From UBA9676 sp963741615 (GTDB taxonomy: Bacteria; Actinomycetota; Actinomycetes; Streptosporangiales; Streptosporangiaceae): a DNA stretch of 64,000 nt. Numbering within the stretch: position 1 is the stretch's first letter; each line of letters opens with the position of its first letter. The stretch is taken from positions 434,001 through 498,000 of the forward strand of contig CAVUIU010000029.1 of the NCBI GenBank assembly GCA_963741615.1. The letters run 5' to 3'. The notes beneath the pieces were generated by a model. The model was not told the origin of the DNA, did not search any database, and saw only the letters and a program-made list of their open reading frames with translations. Of the stretch, positions 59,779-64,000 are shown piece after piece. Made by a program: the position numbers and the translations under genes.

Positions 59779-60698
59779 GACCGCAGCTCACGGCCGGTGA
59801 GCTCAAGAAACACGTCTTCCAGCGTACGGCTCTCGATCCGCAGATCCTGGGCGAGCACACCGCGCTCGGCACACCAGGCGGTCACGGCGGCGACCAGCTG
59901 CGGGTCCACGCGGTCATGGACCTCGACCACGTAGTGGCCGGCCGGGGACTCCTTGGCGGCGGTGCCCGGGGCGAGTGCGGCAAGCAGCCCGTCGGTGTCC
60001 AGCCCGGGTTCGGCCCGGAACCGCAGCTGGCCGGCGGTTCCGGTCAGCTCGGCCGGGGTTCCCTCCGCGACCAGGCGCCCGTGGTCCACGATGGCCACCT
60101 GGTCCGCGAGATGTTCTGCCTCTTCCATATGGTGCGTGGTGAGGATCACGCTCGCGCCGGAAGCACGCAGGCCCTTGATCAGATCCCAGGTCGCGTGGCG
60201 TGCCTGCGGGTCCAGGCCGGACGTGGGCTCGTCGAGGAAGACCAGCTCCGGGCGGCCGATGATGGCGGCGGCGAGTGAGAGCCGCTGCTGCTGCCCCCCG
60301 GACAGGCGTTTGAACGGGGTGCGGGCCTGGCCGGCCAGGCCGAGCCGGTCGAGCAGGCCGGCCGGATCGAGGGGGTGGGCGTGGAACCTCGCCATCACCC
60401 GCAGATATTCACCGGGCCGGACGGCCGGCGGGATGCCACCGGACTGGAGCATCACACCCACCCGGGGCCGGAGCGTGCGCGCGTCGGCCACCGGGTCCAG
60501 GCCGAGCACGGACACCGTACCCGCGTCGGGGCGGCGGTAGCCCTCGCAGATCTCCACCGTGCTGGTCTTTCCCGCCCCGTTCGGGCCCAGCACCGCGGTG
60601 ACAGCGCCCCGCTCCGCGCACAGCGACAGACCGTCGACCGCAGTGATCCGCCCGTACCGCTTGACGAGATCGCGGACCTCGACGGCGGTGGTGTTCAC
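59775..60698 (-). CDS. ABC exporter ATP-binding protein
   Basis: The 307-residue ATPase has Walker A GPNGAGKTS, signature LSGGQQQRLS, Walker B VFLDEPTSG and switch TTHHMEE, with the C-terminal LEDVFLELTGRELRS typical of DrrA-type exporters. GTG 60698 is preferred: a TACACT -10 (60711-60706) is seven bases upstream, implying a leaderless mRNA. The reading frame upstream to 60845 is repeat-derived. The gene shares 290 bases with the preceding gene's reading frame. Confidence 0.9.
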   Translation of the reverse strand: MNTTAVEVRDLVKRYGRITAVDGLSLCAERGAVTAVLGPNGAGKTSTVEICEGYRRPDAGTVSVLGLDPVADARTLRPRVGVMLQSGGIPPAVRPGEYLRVMARFHAHPLDPAGLLDRLGLAGQARTPFKRLSGGQQQRLSLAAAIIGRPELVFLDEPTSGLDPQARHATWDLIKGLRASGASVILTTHHMEEAEHLADQVAIVDHGRLVAEGTPAELTGTAGQLRFRAEPGLDTDGLLAALAPGTAAKESPAGHYVVEVHDRVDPQLVAAVTAWCAERGVLAQDLRIESRTLEDVFLELTGRELRS

Positions 60699-61557
60699 GC
60701 TCGCGAGTGTAGATGCTCCATCGCTGCGGTAAGCGTCGATCCGCGGCCTGGCCGGCCGGCGCCCGCCCCGCCCCGGCGGCGGCCCCGTTCCCCGGCTCAC
60801 CGCCCGCCCGCCCCGCCCCGGCGGCGGCCCCGTTCCCCGGCTCACCGGCCGCCGCGGCCACCAGCGCGGACACCAGCCGCCGGTCCTGGCTGGCCTCAGG
60901 ATGCCACTGCACCGCCAGCAGGAACGGATGCCGCCCCGGCCCCGGCGCCGGTTCCACCGCTTCGATCACGCCATCCTCCGCCCAGGCGACCGGTACCAGC
61001 CCGTCGCCGAGCCGGGCGATGCCCTGGTGATGGGCGGTCGGCACCGCCAGCGTGAGACCGGCCTCGCGGCCAGCTGGCCGCAGGATCGAGGCGAGCAGGC
61101 TGCCTTCGGCGAGCCGCACCGGGTGCGACCCGAACGTGCCGGGCTCGGGCCGGTGCCCGGCCGCGGCGGCGAGATGCTGGCACAAGGTCCCGCCACGGGC
61201 CACGTTGAGCAGCTGCATGCCCCGGCAGATACCGAGCACGGGCAGCCCGGCGGCCAGCGCGGCCGCGAGCAGCTCCAGTTCTGCCTGATCGCGTTCGGGG
61301 TGGACACGGCTGGTCCGCGGATCCGGCTCGGCGCCGTACCCCGCCGGGTCGAGATCGCCGCCGCCGGTCAGGATCAGCCCGTCCAGCCGGCCCAGGGCTG
61401 CCGCGATACCCGGCGCTGGCGGCAGCAGCACGGGAACGCCGCCCGCCTCGGTGACCTGGTCGATGTAAGTGCTGGGCAGCAGCGCGGCCGGAGCGTGCCA
61501 CGCAGCCCACCGGGCCGGCTCGGCGTAGGTGGACAGCCCGATGACCGGCGCGCTCAT
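60409..61557 (-). CDS. Class I glutamine amidotransferase / gamma-glutamyl-amine hydrolase (PuuD-like), with run-on C-terminus
   Basis: Residues 1-238 form a complete peptidase C26 domain: ILTGGGDLDP, nucleophile Cys111 in GICRGMQLLNVARGG, then QWHPEAS (His219, Glu221). PuuD-type enzymes split gamma-glutamyl-GABA or similar amides. After the domain the frame has no stop: it passes through a duplicated 15-residue Gly/Ala repeat and continues for over 100 Arg-rich residues inside the ATPase gene, ending at 60409. The functional protein probably needs only the first ~240 residues. It lies 64 bases after the SDR gene. Confidence 0.8.
   Translation of the reverse strand: MSAPVIGLSTYAEPARWAAWHAPAALLPSTYIDQVTEAGGVPVLLPPAPGIAAALGRLDGLILTGGGDLDPAGYGAEPDPRTSRVHPERDQAELELLAAALAAGLPVLGICRGMQLLNVARGGTLCQHLAAAAGHRPEPGTFGSHPVRLAEGSLLASILRPAGREAGLTLAVPTAHHQGIARLGDGLVPVAWAEDGVIEAVEPAPGPGRHPFLLAVQWHPEASQDRRLVSALVAAAAGEPGNGAAAGAGRAGGEPGNGAAAGAGRAPAGQAADRRLPQRWSIYTREREHHRRRGPRSRQAVRADHCGRRSVAVRGAGRCHRGAGPERGGKDQHGGDLRGLPPPRRGYGVRARPGPGGRRAHAPAPGGCDAPVRWHPAGRPAR
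60761..60846 (-). repeat. 45-bp tandem duplication at the end of the amidotransferase domain
   Basis: A 41-bp identical core starts at 60761 and again at 60806 (period 45 bp). In the minus-strand frame it encodes GEPGNGAAAGAGRAG twice. The period is three times 15 bp, like the other repeats in this window. Confidence 0.85.
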
Positions 61558-61621
61558 GTGATGGCCTCCCTCGCGGGCGCCTGCGGCATCAGGGGCCGGG
61601 CCGCGACTGACAGCGCATGTC

Positions 61622-62395
61622 TCATAGCGGGGTCACGTAGGCGCTGGAGATGCCGCCGTCCACCAGGAAGCTGGCGGCGGTCACGAACGACGCGTCGTCG
61701 CTGGCGAGGAAGGCGACCGCGGCGGCGATCTCCTCGGCCTCGGCGAAACGCCCCATTGGCACGTGCACCAGTCTGCGCGCCGCCCGTTCCGGGTCGGCGG
61801 CGAACAGCTGCTGCAGCAGCGGTGTGTTGACCGGGCCCGGGCACAGCGCGTTCACCCGGATCCCCTCCCGCGCGAACTGCACGCCGAGTTCCCTGCTCAT
61901 CGCCAGCACGCCGCCCTTGGAGGCGCTGTAGGAGATCTGCGAGGTGGCCGAGCCGAGCACGGCGACGAACGAGGCGGTGTTGATGATGGAGCCGCCTCCG
62001 GCCGCCTGCATGTGCGGGATGACGTGCTTGCAGCACAGGTACACGGAGGTGAGGTTCACCTCCTGCACCCTGCGCCATGCCTCCATGCCGGTGACCAGGA
62101 TGGAGTCGTCCTCGGGCGGGGAGATTCCGGCGTTGTTGAACGCGATGTCGATCCGGCCGAACGCGCTCAGGGTGGCGTCATACATCGCGGCGACGTCGTC
62201 CTCCACCGTCACGTCGGCCTGGATGAACAGGCCGCCGATCTCGTCGGCGGCCGCCTTGCCGGTATCGCCGTCGAGGTCCACGACGGCGACCCTGGCGCCC
62301 TCGGCGGCCATCCGGCGTGCGCTGGCCAGCCCGATGCCGCTCCCTGCCCCTGTCACGACAGCGACCCGGTCCAGCAGGCGTTGCATGTGACTCAC
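61622..62395 (-). CDS. Short-chain dehydrogenase/reductase
   Basis: The 257-residue NAD(P)-dependent SDR has the cofactor loop TGAGSGIG, NNAG, catalytic Ser/Tyr/Lys (NTASFVAV, YSASKGG) and PGPVNTP. Its genomic setting (glutamine synthetase, aldehyde dehydrogenase, amidotransferase) matches the mycobacterial glnA4-aldC neighbourhood. The substrate is unknown. GTG 62395 overlaps the aldehyde dehydrogenase stop. Confidence 0.9.
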   Translation of the reverse strand: MSHMQRLLDRVAVVTGAGSGIGLASARRMAAEGARVAVVDLDGDTGKAAADEIGGLFIQADVTVEDDVAAMYDATLSAFGRIDIAFNNAGISPPEDDSILVTGMEAWRRVQEVNLTSVYLCCKHVIPHMQAAGGGSIINTASFVAVLGSATSQISYSASKGGVLAMSRELGVQFAREGIRVNALCPGPVNTPLLQQLFAADPERAARRLVHVPMGRFAEAEEIAAAVAFLASDDASFVTAASFLVDGGISSAYVTPL

Positions 62396-63756
62396 TCCTC
62401 GGTTGCGATGAAGACGTTCTTGGTCTCCGTGAACGCGTCCGGGGCGTCCGGGCCCAGTTCGCGGCCCAGCCCTGACTGCTTGAAGCCACCGAACGGGGTC
62501 CAGTAGCGGACGGAGGCATTCGAGTTGACCGACAGGTTGCCGGTTTCCACCGCCCGCGCCACCCGCAGCGCGCGGCCTACGTTCTGCGTCCAGATCGACC
62601 CGGAGAGCCCGTACGGGGTGTCGTTGGCGATCGCCACCGCGTCGGCCTCGTCTTCGAACGGGACCACCGCCACCACCGGCCCGAAAACCTCCTCGGTGTA
62701 GGCGGGGTCGTCCGGGCGCACCGGCGCCAGGACCGTCGGCGCGAACCAGTAGCCGGGACCGTCTGGTGCGTGGCCACGGAACGCGACCGGCGCGTCCGGC
62801 GGCACGTAGGAAGCGACGCGGGCCAGGTGCTCGGCCGAGATGAGCGGCCCCATCTCAGTGTCCGGGCTGGCCGGGTCGCCGACCGCCACGCGCTTGACGG
62901 CGGGCTCGAGCATTTCCATGAACCGGCTGAACACACTGCGCTGGACCAGGATGCGCGACCGCGCGCAGCAGTCCTGGCCGGCGTTGTCGAAGACCGCCTG
63001 CGGTGCGGCGGCTGCCGCGCGCTCCAGGTCGGCGTCGGCGAACACGATGTTGGCGCTCTTGCCGCCCAGCTCCAGCGTGAGCCGCTTCACCTGCCGGGAG
63101 CAGCCCGCCATGATCTCCTGGCCGACCTCGGTGGAGCCGGTGAACACGATCTTGCGAACGTCGGCGTGGTCGACCAGCCGCTGGCCCACCACCGAGCCCT
63201 TGCCGGGCAGCACCTGGAACACCCCGTCCGGTAGGCCCGCCTCGCGGGCGAGCTCGCCGATCCGGATCGCCGTCAGCGGTGTCCGCTCGGCGGGTTTGGC
63301 GATCACCGGGTTGCCGGCCGCCAGCGCCGGGCCAAGCCCCCAGCCGAGGATGGGCATGGGGAAGTTCCACGGAACGATGAGGCCCACGACGCCGACGGGC
63401 TCCTGGAAGGTCACGTTGACGCCGCCGGCGACCGGGATCTGCCTGCCGCACAGGCGCTCCGGTGCCGCCGAGTAGTACCGCAGCACGTCGGCGACGTTGC
63501 CCGCCTCCCACCGGGCCTGCCCCACCGGGTGCCCGGAACAGGCCACCTCCAGGGCGGCCAGCTCGTCGATGTGCGCGTCCACGGCGTCGGCGAAGGCGCG
63601 CAGGAGCGTGGCCCGCTCGCCGGGCGCGACCGCGCGCCAGGCCGCCCGGGCGGCCACCGCACGTGCGATCGCCGCGTCGGTCTCCGCCACCGACGTCGAG
63701 GGCACGGCGGTGACCGTCTGCTCGGTTGCCGGGTTCAGCACTGTGAAGGTGGACAT
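62392..63756 (-). CDS. Aldehyde dehydrogenase
   Basis: The 454-residue NAD-type enzyme has the motifs PWNFPMPILGWGLGPALAAGN, catalytic Glu in LELGGKSAN and catalytic Cys in GQDCCARS, plus PFGGFKQSGLGRELG. In glutamylated polyamine breakdown the enzyme oxidises gamma-glutamyl-aminoaldehyde. The position between a glutamine synthetase and SDR supports an amine-catabolic role, but broad aldehyde specificity is possible. Confidence 0.93.
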   Translation of the reverse strand: MSTFTVLNPATEQTVTAVPSTSVAETDAAIARAVAARAAWRAVAPGERATLLRAFADAVDAHIDELAALEVACSGHPVGQARWEAGNVADVLRYYSAAPERLCGRQIPVAGGVNVTFQEPVGVVGLIVPWNFPMPILGWGLGPALAAGNPVIAKPAERTPLTAIRIGELAREAGLPDGVFQVLPGKGSVVGQRLVDHADVRKIVFTGSTEVGQEIMAGCSRQVKRLTLELGGKSANIVFADADLERAAAAAPQAVFDNAGQDCCARSRILVQRSVFSRFMEMLEPAVKRVAVGDPASPDTEMGPLISAEHLARVASYVPPDAPVAFRGHAPDGPGYWFAPTVLAPVRPDDPAYTEEVFGPVVAVVPFEDEADAVAIANDTPYGLSGSIWTQNVGRALRVARAVETGNLSVNSNASVRYWTPFGGFKQSGLGRELGPDAPDAFTETKNVFIATEE

Positions 63757-63776
63757 GCGCGCCAGTCTCCCGCCGG

Positions 63777-64000
63777 TCAGAGTCGCTCGAAGCCGCGCCG
63801 CAGCTCCCAGTCGGTCACCGCCGCGTCGAAGGCGGCCAGCTCCACCCGTGCCCCGTTCGCGTAGTGCTCGACCACCTCATCGCCGAACGCCTGGCGGGCG
63901 AGCTGGCTCTTGTCCCACTCCGCCAGCGCGTCCCGCAGCGTGGCCGGCACCCGCGGGCCCGGGTCGTGGTAGGCGTTGCCGCCAATGGCGGGCTCCAGCG
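63777..64000 (-). CDS. Glutamine synthetase-family protein, C-terminal 73 residues (gene continues beyond the window)
   Basis: The fragment reads from ...LEPAIGGNAYHDPGPRVP through ALAEWDKSQLARQAFGDEVV and EHYANGARVELAAF to VTDWELRRGFERL and stop. The ending V(T/S)DWE(L)xRGFERL is the C-terminus of the GlnA3/GlnA4-like subfamily, which ligates glutamate to polyamines or ethanolamine in streptomycetes. The catalytic part is outside. It heads the minus-strand set with aldehyde dehydrogenase, SDR and amidotransferase. Confidence 0.8.
   Translation of the reverse strand, partial: LEPAIGGNAYHDPGPRVPATLRDALAEWDKSQLARQAFGDEVVEHYANGARVELAAFDAAVTDWELRRGFERL

Noticed and set aside
1..64000. tRNA, rRNA or insertion-sequence genes
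   Set aside because: Intergenic regions were read on both strands for T-loop-like signatures, rRNA blocks and transposase motifs or terminal inverted repeats; none was found.

Overview
The window is very GC-rich DNA from a spore- or mycelium-type actinomycete (Actinomycetota). It carries the actinobacterial regulators GarA, FtsR, a McdR-like MerR protein, WhiA, a Wbl protein, Lsr2 and an RbpA-family protein, and it uses GTG starts and 4-nt ATGA/GTGA gene overlaps throughout. Two gene orders match the conserved actinobacterial chromosome backbone: pgsA / garA-ftsR-bfn-merR / gcvP, and uvrC-rapZ-yvcK-whiA-gap-pgk-tpiA-secG followed at a distance by pgl-opcA-zwf-pgi-tal-tkt, ctaA and an ABC exporter. 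The order or genus cannot be fixed from this sequence alone. No mobile element, CRISPR array, rRNA or tRNA was seen.

Region by region. (1) 1-4.9 kb: an overlapping five-gene operon (BpsA-type aminopropyltransferase-like protein, GNAT, FkbH-like HAD protein, a free-standing acyl carrier protein, Sfp-type phosphopantetheinyl transferase), followed by a thiolase. This is the most unusual system here: a compact carrier-protein pathway that couples an FkbH-type acyl loader with a polyamine-type aminopropyltransferase. (2) 4.9-9.5 kb: a cysteine-free HesB-fold protein, an orphan P450 and a secreted family 3 glycosidase. (3) 9.5-22.8 kb: a CDP-alcohol phosphatidyltransferase, a nucleotidyltransferase fused to a degenerate phosphohexomutase, the garA-ftsR-bfn-merR cluster, an ABC exporter, then a single-aptamer glycine riboswitch controlling gcvP, a HAD hydrolase and a radical SAM/SPASM protein. 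(4) 22.8-31.8 kb: uvrC and the glycolytic operon; whiA carries an apparent 1-nt deletion. (5) 31.8-47.3 kb: an accessory stretch with a mannosyltransferase-like GT-C protein, ATP-dependent ligase, pyrimidine reductase, glgX, AidB-like dehydrogenase, cysH with a possible Cys-containing leader peptide, wbl, a GYP-repeat protein, lsr2, mscS, an acetate-type transporter and a two-RCK membrane protein. (6) 47.3-55.5 kb: the pentose-phosphate operon tkt-tal-pgi-zwf-opcA-pgl on the minus strand. (7) 55.5-64 kb: PrsW, heme A synthase, an EamA exporter, a second ABC exporter, and a minus-strand set of glutamine synthetase (partial), aldehyde dehydrogenase, SDR and class I glutamine amidotransferase that resembles a gamma-glutamyl-amine (polyamine) breakdown route.

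How the parts fit: RapZ/YvcK regulators and glycolysis (gap-pgk-tpi) sit with DNA repair and development genes, while the minus-strand operon supplies G6PDH, its assembly factor OpcA and the complete non-oxidative branch. GarA and glycine cleavage link 2-oxoglutarate and C1 metabolism. Polyamine-type enzymes occur at both ends of the window (BpsA-like on the left, glutamylamine-type catabolism on the right), but a functional link between them is only a guess. In-frame minisatellites with 15-bp periodicity recur at protein termini and are a signature of this genome.
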